DNA from: Aidingimonas halophila
GTDB taxonomy: Bacteria > Pseudomonadota > Gammaproteobacteria > Pseudomonadales > Halomonadaceae
DNA length: 64,000 bases
NCBI RefSeq assembly: GCF_900106955.1
Contig: NZ_FNNI01000001.1
Location: forward strand, 1-64,000
Direction: 5' to 3'
The first letter of the stretch is position 1. Each line of letters starts with the position of its first letter. The notes under the pieces were generated by a model, which saw only the letters and a list, made by a program, of their open reading frames with translations, made no database searches and had not been told where the DNA came from. Shown here in pieces: positions 25,904 through 34,443 of this stretch. Made by a program: the position numbers and the translations under genes.

Positions 25904-26248
25904 ATGCCGACACCCGTCATGCACGAACCACTCGCGATCACCGATACGGTGGATTGGGGCACGATTCCAACGATGATCGAGGGAGAGTCCCGCACGTCCG
26001 GAGTGCTGCTGCACAAAGGCCCGGACGGCCAATCCGAATGCGGGCTGTGGGTCTGCACTCCCGGCCAATGGGAGTGCCATGTCACGCGCGACGAATTCTG
26101 TCATTTCATCCAGGGACGTTGCACTTATGTCCACGAGAGCGGTGAAGTGATCGAGGTCACGCCGGATACCGTCGCGTTTTTTCCTCAGGACTGGAAAGGG
26201 ACATGCACGATTCACGAGACGGTCAAAAAGGTCTACATGATCCGATGA
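25904..26248 (+). CDS. Cupin-domain protein (DUF861 / cupin_3)
   Basis: A 114-residue single cupin. The family core is present: GLWVCTPGQWECHVTRDEFCHF, then a GxxxxxxESGE-like strand and FFPQDWKGTCTIHETVKKVYMI. Members are found beside amine and aldehyde dehydrogenase genes in many proteobacteria, with unknown chemistry. A GTG at 25814 overlaps the previous stop with a GGAG upstream, so a start there (144 residues) is possible. The ATG at 25904 has GGAG seven bases upstream and gives the usual family length. Its stop overlaps the kinase ATG (ATGA). Confidence 0.75.
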   Translation: MPTPVMHEPLAITDTVDWGTIPTMIEGESRTSGVLLHKGPDGQSECGLWVCTPGQWECHVTRDEFCHFIQGRCTYVHESGEVIEVTPDTVAFFPQDWKGTCTIHETVKKVYMIR

Positions 26249-27300
26249 ATGCGACGAGTCATGGCATCCCCACGCTGACGCCGACCGCTGCCGGGTTTCT
26301 GGCGCGGCACGGTCATGCGGGCGCACGCCTCGAGCCCCTGACCGGGGATGCCTCATCGCGGCGCTATTTTCGCTTGCCGGAGGCAGAGCTCTTGCTGATG
26401 GAGGATCGCGATGACCCCATCGGTTTCGCGGCTTATCTGAGACTGTCGCATCATCTCAACACGCTGGGGCTAGCCGCTCCGGTCGTCCACGGCGCCGATC
26501 CCGACCATGGCCTCGCGCTGGTGGAGGACTTCGGCCATCGCACGTACGCGACCTGCCTGAACACGGGCGAAGATGAAAGCACGCTGTACGCCCTCGCCGT
26601 CGATGCACTCTTGCACCTGCACCATCATACCGGCGCGGCACGGGTATCTCAGCCCGTCTATGACATGACGACACTGCTCGACGAGCTCGGCATCTTTTCT
26701 GATTGGTATGCCCCTGCGATCGCCCCGGACATGGATCACCCGGCATTCGCCCGGCAGTTCCACACGCTATGGGAGCAAGCGCTGGCGCCGGTAGCAGGCC
26801 AGGTCGACACGCTCGTGTTGCGCGATTTTCACGTCGACAACCTGATGCTGTTGTCGCAGCGCAAGGGGGTGGCCCGCTGTGGGCTACTGGATTTCCAGGA
26901 TGCCGTTCTGGGCCCCTGCGAATACGATCTGGTCTCCTTGCTCCAGGATGCCCGGCGGGATCTGGCTCCCGGGCTGGAGGAACGCATGCTGGCGCGCTAC
27001 ATCAACGGCGCTCCCGAACGGTTGGGCGATGCGGCGGCGATACGTCACCGCTATGCGCTGCTGGGGGCACAGCGTCACGCCCGCATTGCCGGTGTCTTCC
27101 TGCGCCTGAATCGCCTCCATGGCAAGTCGCGCTATCTCACTTACCTGCCTCGCGTTCTCGGGCAGTTGGAAAGCAGCCTGGCGGGGGCCGGCCTCACCGA
27201 TATCACGGATTTTCTGAACACCCACTTGCCCGGCTGGCAGGCCAAAGGCACCGCCCTGGGCGACGGATCTCACGACACTCAAGGAGCGCCCCATGACTGA
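26245..27300 (+). CDS. AmgK-like anomeric sugar kinase (APH-fold phosphotransferase)
   Basis: A 351-residue kinase of the aminoglycoside-phosphotransferase fold. Compared with Pseudomonas AmgK (MurNAc/GlcNAc 1-kinase), matches include LTGDASSRRYFR, LVEDFGHRTYATCL, the catalytic loop LRDFHVDNLML (about residues 191-201) and the metal motif GLLDFQDAVLGPCEYDLVSLL. The loop has Leu where AmgK has His before RD, as in the alphaproteobacterial branch as I recall it. It should phosphorylate a free sugar at C1. The start is fixed by the ATGA overlap with the cupin gene; the ATG at 26203 is an alternative. Its stop region overlaps the first ALDH gene by eight bases. Resistance to aminoglycosides is unlikely. 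Confidence 0.78.
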   Translation: MNATSHGIPTLTPTAAGFLARHGHAGARLEPLTGDASSRRYFRLPEAELLLMEDRDDPIGFAAYLRLSHHLNTLGLAAPVVHGADPDHGLALVEDFGHRTYATCLNTGEDESTLYALAVDALLHLHHHTGAARVSQPVYDMTTLLDELGIFSDWYAPAIAPDMDHPAFARQFHTLWEQALAPVAGQVDTLVLRDFHVDNLMLLSQRKGVARCGLLDFQDAVLGPCEYDLVSLLQDARRDLAPGLEERMLARYINGAPERLGDAAAIRHRYALLGAQRHARIAGVFLRLNRLHGKSRYLTYLPRVLGQLESSLAGAGLTDITDFLNTHLPGWQAKGTALGDGSHDTQGAPHD

Positions 27301-28798
27301 CACGGCAACCCCTCGGTACTACCTCGTGCCGAACTACCAACTCAGCGAGAGTCCGACTCGGCCGGTGATCGATCCTGCCACCCTCGAAGAGGTCGGGGTG
27401 CGAGTCGAAATGAACGCCGCAGAAATCGACAGAGTCCTCACGCGCGTCAACACCGCTCAGGCAGCCTGGAAACGTCTGGATGCCAAGACCCGTGCCCAGC
27501 ACCTGCACCGACTCGCCAACCGGATCGAAGCCACCGATGTCAGCCGGTGCGCCGTTCTGATGAGCCGCGAAATGGGCAAGCCCTACCCTGAGGCCATCGG
27601 CGAGGTCGCCAACTGCGCCCCGATCTTTCGCTACTATGCGGAAATGGCGCGTGACGAGGCGGGCAAGGTCGCAGGCACGACGCAGACCGGCTCGCTCCAG
27701 TATGCCCGCTACGAGCCCTATGGCGTCTCCGCCCATATCATGCCCTTCAATTTCCCCATCCTGTTGATGTGCTGGACGGTCGCTGCCTCGCTGGCTGCCG
27801 GCAACGGTTGCGTCATCAAGCCCGCCGCCGCCACCACGCTCTCGACGCTGGAATTCATGCAGGTATTCGATGAATTGCCCGAGGGGCTCGTGGCCTGCGT
27901 GCCCGGCGATGCCGAGACGGGCCAGGCCCTGGTCGAGAGCGAACGGACGCACGCCATCGCCTTTACCGGTTCGGTCGCCGCCGCACAGAACGTCGCTGCC
28001 GGCGCCGCCCGACGCATGAAGCCGGCGGTGATCGAGGCGGGCGGCTCCGACCCGATGATCATCACCGCCCACGCCCCCTTGGAGGTCGCCGCCGCCGGAG
28101 CGGTCACCGGTGCCTTTCATATGTCGGGACAGGTCTGCACGTCCACCGAGCGTCTCTACGTCGTCGACAGTATCCATGACGATTTCATCGATGCCTTCGT
28201 CGCCGAGACACAGCGTCTACGCATCGGCAACGGGCTGGAGAAGTCCGAGATCGGCCCGCTGGCCAACCAGGCCGCACGGGAGAAAGTCCAGCGCCTCGTG
28301 AACGACGCCATCGCCAAAGGTGCCAAGGTCGCTTGTGGCGGCCGCGTCCCTCCCGGGCTCGACACGGGGTGGTTCTATGAACCGACCATTCTTACCGACT
28401 GCACGCCGGCAATGGATATCCTCAATGAAGAGCTCTTCGGCCCGGTCGTGGCCGTCGTGCGCGTGGCCGATTTCGATGCCGCCATGCAGGCCGCCAATGA
28501 CAGCCGCTTCGGCCTGGGTGCCTCCATCTTCACCACCGACCTGGCGGAGGCACACGAGGCATCGGAACGGCTCGAGGCCGGCATGGTCTGGATCAACAAT
28601 CCGATGATCGACAATGACGCCCTGCCCTTCGGTGGCTGGAAAGCGTCCGGCCTGGGCCGGGAACTCGGCCGTCAGGGCCTGGATGCCTTCCGTCGCACCA
28701 AGATGGTCGTGCTCGATCACCAGCCGGTCCGACACGACTGGTGGTACCCCTACCCCGATGACTGGTTCTACCACGAAGGCGGACGCAAGCACGTCTGA
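27293..28798 (+). CDS. NAD(P)-dependent aldehyde dehydrogenase, first copy
   Basis: A 501-residue ALDH. The active-site Glu is in VIEAGGSDP (about residue 250) and the nucleophile Cys in GQVCTSTER (about 282). It has a conserved PFNFP cofactor segment and an FGGWKASGLGREL C-terminal block. It resembles succinate-semialdehyde-type enzymes, with an extra aromatic-rich tail (DWWYPYPDDWFYHEG). It oxidises an aldehyde to the acid, perhaps one made by the PuuB-like oxidase downstream. AAGGAGC precedes the ATG, and the gene overlaps the kinase stop. Confidence 0.85.
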   Translation: MTDTATPRYYLVPNYQLSESPTRPVIDPATLEEVGVRVEMNAAEIDRVLTRVNTAQAAWKRLDAKTRAQHLHRLANRIEATDVSRCAVLMSREMGKPYPEAIGEVANCAPIFRYYAEMARDEAGKVAGTTQTGSLQYARYEPYGVSAHIMPFNFPILLMCWTVAASLAAGNGCVIKPAAATTLSTLEFMQVFDELPEGLVACVPGDAETGQALVESERTHAIAFTGSVAAAQNVAAGAARRMKPAVIEAGGSDPMIITAHAPLEVAAAGAVTGAFHMSGQVCTSTERLYVVDSIHDDFIDAFVAETQRLRIGNGLEKSEIGPLANQAAREKVQRLVNDAIAKGAKVACGGRVPPGLDTGWFYEPTILTDCTPAMDILNEELFGPVVAVVRVADFDAAMQAANDSRFGLGASIFTTDLAEAHEASERLEAGMVWINNPMIDNDALPFGGWKASGLGRELGRQGLDAFRRTKMVVLDHQPVRHDWWYPYPDDWFYHEGGRKHV

Positions 28799-28825
28799 AC
28801 CGATCCTGACAGGAGACCATGCGCG

Positions 28826-30316
28826 ATGACGACACCACTCTACATCGATGGGGCCTTTGTGGCGCCCGTGTCCGGCGGGAGTTTCCCGGCGGTGGATCCG
28901 GCGACCGAGACAGCCTTCGCCACCGTCGCCGCCGGTGACGCCGTGGATGCAGATCTCGCGGTACGTGCCGCTCGCCGTGCCTTTGATGACGGCCGTTGGT
29001 CCGAGTTGCCGGTCGCCGAGCGAACGGCAGCACTACGACGCATCGCGACAGGCATTCGCGCGCGCCTGGAAGACATCGCGGCGCTCGAAACCCGCGACAA
29101 CGGCAAGCCGCTGCCCGAAGCGGTATGGGATATCGAGGATGCGGCCTTCTGCTTCGATTATTACGCCGACCTGGCAGACGCAGCCGAGGAGCGAGGTGAC
29201 ACGGCGGTCGATGTGGGGGACGCGCGTTTCGACAGCCGTATCCGCCGCGAACCCGTGGGGGTCGTGACCGCGATCACACCCTGGAACTTCCCGTTGCTGA
29301 TGGCGGTCTGGAAAGTGGCGCCGGCACTGGCGGCAGGCTGCACGGTGGTCCTAAAACCCTCTGAGCTGTGCTCCATGTCCTGCGTGGAGCTGGCGAAGAT
29401 CATCGATGCCGCCGGCCTTCCCGCCGGTGTGTTCAATCTGATCACCGGCACCGGACCTGAAGCGGGGGCGCCCCTGACCGAACACGTGCTGGTGGACAAG
29501 GTCGCTTTTACCGGATCGGTTCCCACTGGCCGCAAGGTGATGCAGGCCGCCTCGGCGGGAATCCGCACCGTGTCGCTGGAACTGGGAGGCAAGTCCCCCT
29601 TTGTCGTCTTTGCCGATTGCGACATCAACAAGGCTGTCGAGTGGATCCTTTTCGGCATCTTCTGGAACAAGGGGGAGGTCTGCTCGGCCACGTCGCGAGT
29701 GCTGATCGAACGTCGGCTCTACCCGCGCCTGCTGGAGCGACTGAAGGAAGCGGCCGAGAACATCGTCATCGGCCCCGGGACGAAAACCGGAGTCAAACTC
29801 GGTCCGATCGTGTCCCAAAGCCAATACGACAAGGTCATGGGCTTTCTCGAGCGTGCTCGCGACAGCGGTGCACGGCGACTGACCGGTGGCGGCCGGCCTG
29901 CCGGCATGCAGACAGGCTATTACATCGACCCCACCATCTATACGGACGTGCCATTGGATGCCGAGATCTGGCGTGAAGAAGTCTTCGGTCCAGTGGTCTG
30001 CATCAATCCATTCGATACGGAAACCGAGGCCATCGCTATGGCCAACGACGGCCCCTATGGCCTGGCAGGCGCCGTCATGTCCGATGATCTCGAGCGCTGC
30101 GACCGGGTCGCGGCCAGGTTGCGTGCCGGCATCATCTGGGTCAACTGTTCACAACCCACTTTCGTTCAGGCGCCCTGGGGCGGCTACAAGAGCTCCGGCA
30201 TCGGCCGTGAGCTGGGCGAAGCCGGCTTCGAAGCCTATCGCGAACTCAAACAGATCACGCGATTCGACCACCATGAGACCTGGGGGTGGTATCTCGACTC
30301 AGAGGAGGCGCAATGA
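28826..30316 (+). CDS. Aminoaldehyde/betaine aldehyde dehydrogenase-like (ALDH10-type) enzyme
   Basis: A 496-residue ALDH. Its Cys segment GEVCSATSR (about residue 286) and the tail NCSQPTFVQAPWGGYKSSGIGRELG follow the plant ALDH10 (AMADH/BADH) pattern, which oxidises omega-aminoaldehydes such as 3-aminopropanal and 4-aminobutanal. The catalytic Glu is in LELGGKSPF (about 252). The ATG lies ten bases after AGGAGA. It forms a tandem, non-identical pair with the preceding ALDH. This supports an amine or polyamine as the carbon skeleton handled by the operon. Confidence 0.85.
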   Translation: MTTPLYIDGAFVAPVSGGSFPAVDPATETAFATVAAGDAVDADLAVRAARRAFDDGRWSELPVAERTAALRRIATGIRARLEDIAALETRDNGKPLPEAVWDIEDAAFCFDYYADLADAAEERGDTAVDVGDARFDSRIRREPVGVVTAITPWNFPLLMAVWKVAPALAAGCTVVLKPSELCSMSCVELAKIIDAAGLPAGVFNLITGTGPEAGAPLTEHVLVDKVAFTGSVPTGRKVMQAASAGIRTVSLELGGKSPFVVFADCDINKAVEWILFGIFWNKGEVCSATSRVLIERRLYPRLLERLKEAAENIVIGPGTKTGVKLGPIVSQSQYDKVMGFLERARDSGARRLTGGGRPAGMQTGYYIDPTIYTDVPLDAEIWREEVFGPVVCINPFDTETEAIAMANDGPYGLAGAVMSDDLERCDRVAARLRAGIIWVNCSQPTFVQAPWGGYKSSGIGRELGEAGFEAYRELKQITRFDHHETWGWYLDSEEAQ

Positions 30317-31056
30317 GCCATCTATCGCCAACGGTCGCAGCCGTGGTTCTGGCAGCGGGCCAAGGCTCGCGGATGGGGTCGGACGTGCACAAGGTACTTC
30401 ACCCTCTGGCCGGCAAGCCTCTACTGGCCCACGTTCTCGATAACCTGGAGGCACTCGGCGCGGAACGCCACATCGTCGTGGTGGGCGCCGGACGCGAGCA
30501 GATCACCAGCGCTTTCCCCGACCTTGCGATCGCCATACAGGAAGAACAGCTCGGCACGGCCCATGCGGTGCAGATGGCCGCCCCGGCATTGCAGGATTTC
30601 GCCGGGGTCGTGCTGGTGCTGTATGGCGACGTCCCGTTGGTTTCCGCCACCACAATGGCACGGCTGTGCATGGCGGTGGCCAGCGACACGCCGCTCGCCG
30701 TGCTGGGCTTTCGTCCCGAGGACACACGTGCCTACGGTCGTCTCGTCACGAACACCGATGGCGAGCTGGAACGGATCGTGGAGCATGCCGACGCGACGCC
30801 GGCCGAACGTGCCATTGGCCTATGCAACTCCGGTATTGTCGCTGCCCGCGCCGAGCGGCTTTTCCCGCTACTGGCCCAGGTGGGTTGCGACAATGCCAAG
30901 GGCGAGTACTACCTGACGGATATCGTCGGCCTTGCGCGGCAGGCGGGCCACCGCGTTGCCACCGTCGAGGCCGACGCCCTGGAAGTCATGGGGGTGAACT
31001 CAACGCAGGAGTTAGCCGAGTTGGAAGCGCTGATCCTGCAGCCTGTCCGAACATGA
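30313..31056 (+). CDS. Stand-alone GlmU-type uridylyltransferase domain
   Basis: A 247-residue nucleotidyltransferase. It matches only the N-terminal pyrophosphorylase half of GlmU: VVLAAGQGSRMGSDVHKVL (signature and lysine), QLGTAHAV, LYGDVPLV, AYGRLV, EHADATPAERAI, CNSGI and NAKGEYYLTDIV. The left-handed beta-helix acetyltransferase half is absent, so it should only make UDP-sugar from sugar-1-phosphate and UTP. Start fixed by ATGA overlap with the ALDH10 gene and GAGGAGG upstream. Together with the AmgK-like kinase it forms a two-step route from free amino sugar to UDP-sugar, similar in logic to the AmgK-MurU pair. Confidence 0.85.
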   Translation: MSHLSPTVAAVVLAAGQGSRMGSDVHKVLHPLAGKPLLAHVLDNLEALGAERHIVVVGAGREQITSAFPDLAIAIQEEQLGTAHAVQMAAPALQDFAGVVLVLYGDVPLVSATTMARLCMAVASDTPLAVLGFRPEDTRAYGRLVTNTDGELERIVEHADATPAERAIGLCNSGIVAARAERLFPLLAQVGCDNAKGEYYLTDIVGLARQAGHRVATVEADALEVMGVNSTQELAELEALILQPVRT

Positions 31057-31067
31057 AGAGGCCCGAC

Positions 31068-32456
31068 ATGTCCACGAGCACCCGCTTCGATACTGCCACT
31101 CGAACGCCTTTCTGGGCGGAAACGGTACCACCACAGTCGGCCTGCCCAGCACTCGGCGCCGAGACCTCCTGTGACCTCGCGGTGATCGGCGGCGGGTTCA
31201 CTGGGCTATGGTGTGCGCTCAAGGCGCGTGAACGCCACCCCGATGCACGCATCGTCGTACTGGAAGCCTCCCTGTGCGGCAACGCCGCCAGCGGTCGCAA
31301 CGGGGGATTCTGTGCACCGAGCATTTCGCACGGGGTGTCCAACGCGCTGGCTCGCTGGCCCCGGGAAGCGACAACACTGGTTCGCCTGGGGCTGGACAAT
31401 CTCGACGGTCTGCAGGAAGACCTTGAGCGTTATGGCATCGATGCGGAATTCGAACGCCAGGGGAAACTCAATGTCGCTGCCACACCGTGGCAGGCCGAAG
31501 GGCTCGAATCGATGCAACTCGCTTATGCGAGGTTCGGGATCGCGACGACCCTGCTGGAAGGCGATGCGCTGCGTGAACGCTTCGACAGCCCGAAATATGC
31601 CACGGGACTTTTCGAACCGAATTACGCGCTGGTCAATCCCGGCAAGCTGGTGGCGGGATTGCGTCAGGCATGCCTGACGCAAGGCATCGACATTCACGAG
31701 CATACGCCCGTTACCGCGCTGAACCGCACTCCCCAAGGGGTGCGTCTTACCACCCCACAAGCGGAACTTGGCGCATCACGCGTAGCCATGGCCACCAATG
31801 CCGCCGCCCCACTTTTGAAGCGCCTGAAGATGGCGGTGATCCCGATTTTCGATTACACGCTGGTCACCGAGCCCCTGAGCGACGCCCAACTCTCCGCCAT
31901 CGGCTGGCGAGACCGACACGGCATCGCCGATACCGGCAATCAATTCCACTATTTCCGCAAAACCGCCGACAACCGCATCCTGTGGGGAGGTTTCGACGCC
32001 ATCTACCACTACGGCAGCCGCCAGGACGAGGCGCTATTGCACCGCCCGGAAAGCTACGCCCGCCTGGAGGCCAACTTTAGCGACGCCTTCCCCAGCTTGG
32101 CGGATGTCGACTTCAGCCATGCGTGGGGCGGGATCATCGACACTTCGGCGCGCACGACCTTCTTCGCAGGCACCGCGCTCAAGGGACGGCTGGCCTACGC
32201 GATGGGATTCACCGGCCAGGGGGTGTCGGCCAGCCGATTCGCTGCACTCGCCATGCTCGACATGCTCGATGGCCGGCCAACCGAACGCACGCGCCTCGGC
32301 ATGCTGCGCCGTTTTCCGGTGCCCTTTCCCCCCGAGCCGATACGTAGCGGCGCCGTGCGCCTCGCGCAACGTCATCTGGCGCTGGAGGATCGCACCGGGC
32401 ATCGTTCGCTTTTCCTGAAAACGCTGGATCGGCTCGGCATCGGTTTCGATTCATGA
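31068..32456 (+). CDS. FAD-dependent amine oxidase, PuuB-like (DAO family)
   Basis: A 462-residue flavoenzyme. The Rossmann FAD motif VIGGGFTGLWCALKARE (about residues 38-54) is preceded by a FWAETVPP start typical of gamma-glutamylputrescine oxidoreductase PuuB. The C-terminal half has GFTGQGVSASRFAALAM. PuuB oxidises the free amine end of a capped putrescine and releases an aldehyde and H2O2. No gamma-glutamyl ligase (PuuA) or hydrolase (PuuD) is in the cluster, so the capping group here may be a sugar. Two starts are possible: 31053 (ATGA overlap) and 31068 (AAGAGG six bases upstream). Confidence 0.82.
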   Translation: MSTSTRFDTATRTPFWAETVPPQSACPALGAETSCDLAVIGGGFTGLWCALKARERHPDARIVVLEASLCGNAASGRNGGFCAPSISHGVSNALARWPREATTLVRLGLDNLDGLQEDLERYGIDAEFERQGKLNVAATPWQAEGLESMQLAYARFGIATTLLEGDALRERFDSPKYATGLFEPNYALVNPGKLVAGLRQACLTQGIDIHEHTPVTALNRTPQGVRLTTPQAELGASRVAMATNAAAPLLKRLKMAVIPIFDYTLVTEPLSDAQLSAIGWRDRHGIADTGNQFHYFRKTADNRILWGGFDAIYHYGSRQDEALLHRPESYARLEANFSDAFPSLADVDFSHAWGGIIDTSARTTFFAGTALKGRLAYAMGFTGQGVSASRFAALAMLDMLDGRPTERTRLGMLRRFPVPFPPEPIRSGAVRLAQRHLALEDRTGHRSLFLKTLDRLGIGFDS

Positions 32457-32475
32457 CGCGTGAACACGGTTCCGG

Positions 32476-32793
32476 CTATCCACGATCCTCGACGACCTCA
32501 TAATGTCTGGACTGCGTATCGTGATGAGCCAAGACGCGTTGAGCCTCCTCCGGTACGTAGGCTATCCAGTAGTCCTCCCCGGCAAACCGTTTAACGGCCT
32601 CCAGGGAATCGAATTCCATCAATGTGACGAATTCTGTCTCTCGCGCCTCACTGTCCATCCTCAGCAAACGAATGCGGCGAAAGCCTTCAACATTTTTCGC
32701 TTCGATGCGCGGGAACACGGTATTTTTCAGGAGTTGTTCATAGGTATCGGCATCCTGCTGGTGAGTCCAGCCGCGCCACAGTCTCAGGATCAT
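32476..32793 (-). CDS. Antibiotic biosynthesis monooxygenase (ABM)-like protein
   Basis: A 105-residue dimeric ferredoxin-fold protein: MILRLWRGWTHQQDADTYEQLL start, FRRIRLLRMD and EFVTLMEFDSLEAVKRFAGEDY. Such proteins act as cofactor-free oxygenases or simply bind small molecules. It starts within the stop of the AraC gene at 32790 (ATGA overlap), so the two form an operon. It is convergent with the PuuB-like gene 20 bases away and is probably separate from the amine cluster. Confidence 0.72.
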   Translation of the reverse strand: MILRLWRGWTHQQDADTYEQLLKNTVFPRIEAKNVEGFRRIRLLRMDSEARETEFVTLMEFDSLEAVKRFAGEDYWIAYVPEEAQRVLAHHDTQSRHYEVVEDRG

Positions 32794-33668
32794 GACTCTC
32801 TCCGTTCCAATGCGCTCTGTCTGACGGAGTCATCGTAATCAGGACGCAAGTAGACCGTATTGTAAAAATGCGCAGGCCGATTGAAGTGGCAACCGAGTGC
32901 ACTCGCCCTGCGTAATGCCTGGAGAGCGGTGGGTGTCACGCCCACGAGTCGCCGAGACGCATGGATGAAATGGGATTGATCGTAGTACGTGTCCTGATAG
33001 CTGGCGCTATCCGCTAACGCAGACTGAAAACGGACGATCGACGAGAAGCCTTTCGGCGTCAGCCCGACACCCGCGCGGAACCGTTGCTGGAATTGGCGGA
33101 GTCCCAGTCCCAGGTGCTCGGACAAATGGCCAATACGAAGCGTGCCCTTGGCGTCCACAATGTGGTGGACCGCACGTCTGGCCACCGGGTCCAGACGTGC
33201 GTTATAGGTCCGAAGCAAGGTCAGGAGGAAGCCCTCGACGAGTGCGATTCGCGCACTATCGAAGCCGGCATGTAGCAGCGCATCACTCAGACGGTCGACA
33301 AGCTCTCCATCCACCAGGGTCGCCAGATCAACGTTCAGATCCTCCAGCTCGTGCAGCGGTTGCGGGAGAAAGGCAGCGGCCGCCCAGGGCTTGAAGCGAA
33401 CGATGAGCAACCCCGTCGTGCCGGTTGCCCGATATTCCTTGAATCGGGTTTTCTGGCCATTGAACGTACTGCGCGGCATCGCTCCCATGCCCAGCTCCCA
33501 CATTGGATCCCCAAACTGGAACGTCATCTCGGCGACACCCGTAGGCACGACACGCGTGGGGCTGTTGTCTGCATGAGACGCGACAACCCCGGCCTGTTGA
33601 ATCCAAATCCCGGCAATGTAATCAGCCAACGGAGGCTGAGGGACGACGGTGAGGTAGCTGGTATTCAT
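32790..33668 (-). CDS. AraC-family transcriptional regulator
   Basis: A regulator of about 292 residues. The N-terminal sensor (TVVPQPPLADYIAGIWIQQ, VVPTGVAEMTFQFGDP) is of the DUF6597 type. The AraC DNA-binding region is at the C-terminus (IGHLSEHLGLGLRQFQQRFRAGVGLTPKGF, then QSHFIHASRRLVGVTP). No clear ribosome-binding site decides among starts at 33713, 33689 and 33668; the shortest with the domain intact is given. It probably controls the downstream ABM gene and itself, and may also act on the divergent GST gene. Confidence 0.8.
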   Translation of the reverse strand: MNTSYLTVVPQPPLADYIAGIWIQQAGVVASHADNSPTRVVPTGVAEMTFQFGDPMWELGMGAMPRSTFNGQKTRFKEYRATGTTGLLIVRFKPWAAAAFLPQPLHELEDLNVDLATLVDGELVDRLSDALLHAGFDSARIALVEGFLLTLLRTYNARLDPVARRAVHHIVDAKGTLRIGHLSEHLGLGLRQFQQRFRAGVGLTPKGFSSIVRFQSALADSASYQDTYYDQSHFIHASRRLVGVTPTALQALRRASALGCHFNRPAHFYNTVYLRPDYDDSVRQSALERRES

Positions 33669-33813
33669 CACGGTGTCTGACGTCGACATGGAAAGGAGCG
33701 GCATGCCACGCATGAACGGCCGGTCCTTACTCTACAGCATGAACGAATCATATGCGGTATCTTGGCATCTGGCCCGAATATGCATGGATCCTGACCACTC
33801 ACTGGAGATACCG

Positions 33814-34443
33814 ATGATCGATTTCTGGACCTGGAGCACGCCCAACGGCCGCAAGGTGTCGATTCTGCTGGAAGAGCTGGAACTGCCCTACCGCACCCAG
33901 GCCGTGAATATCACTCAGGGTGAGCAGCACGCCCCCTCGTTCCTGGCCGTGAGCCCCAACAACAAGATTCCGGCGATCCGCGATAACGAGACCGGAATGA
34001 CGCTGATGGAGTCCGGCGCGATCATGATCTACCTCGCCGAGAAGACCGGCCGTTTCCTGCCTGAAGACAGCGTGGGGCGTCATCGCGTGTTCGAATGGCT
34101 GATGTGGCAGATGGGTGGCTTCGGACCGATGCTGGGCCAGGCACACCATTTCCTGCGCTTTAACGCCGGCAAGGCGCCCTACGCCGAGGAACGCTTTCAC
34201 CAGGAAGCCCAGCGCCTCTACCGGGTACTCGATACCCGCCTCGCCGACCGGGACTTCGTTGTCGAGGATTACAGCATCGCCGACATGGCCATCTGGCCCT
34301 GGGCATCACGCTTCGAGTGGCAGCGCATCGACCTCAACGACTATCCGAACGTGAAGCGCTGGTACCAGACGATCGCCGAACGCCCAGCCGTACAGCGCGG
34401 TTATCACAGCCCGAAAAGGGTCAATGACATCCCGCTGCCCTAG
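33814..34443 (+). CDS. YfcG-like glutathione S-transferase (Ure2p/nu class)
   Basis: A 209-residue GST close to E. coli YfcG: WSTPNGRKVSILLEE, SPNNKIPAI, MESGAIMIYLAEKTG, WQMGGFGPMLGQAHHF and DYSIADMAIWPW match in order. YfcG is a glutathione-dependent disulfide-bond reductase that uses Thr and Asn rather than Cys or Ser. The start at 33814 has GGAGA five bases upstream; the open frame extends 47 codons but is unsupported. It is divergent from the AraC-ABM pair. Confidence 0.88.
   Translation: MIDFWTWSTPNGRKVSILLEELELPYRTQAVNITQGEQHAPSFLAVSPNNKIPAIRDNETGMTLMESGAIMIYLAEKTGRFLPEDSVGRHRVFEWLMWQMGGFGPMLGQAHHFLRFNAGKAPYAEERFHQEAQRLYRVLDTRLADRDFVVEDYSIADMAIWPWASRFEWQRIDLNDYPNVKRWYQTIAERPAVQRGYHSPKRVNDIPLP

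Noticed and set aside
26245-27300. Aminoglycoside resistance gene
   Set aside because: The APH fold is shared, but the conserved blocks fit AmgK-type sugar kinases and the operon context is metabolic.
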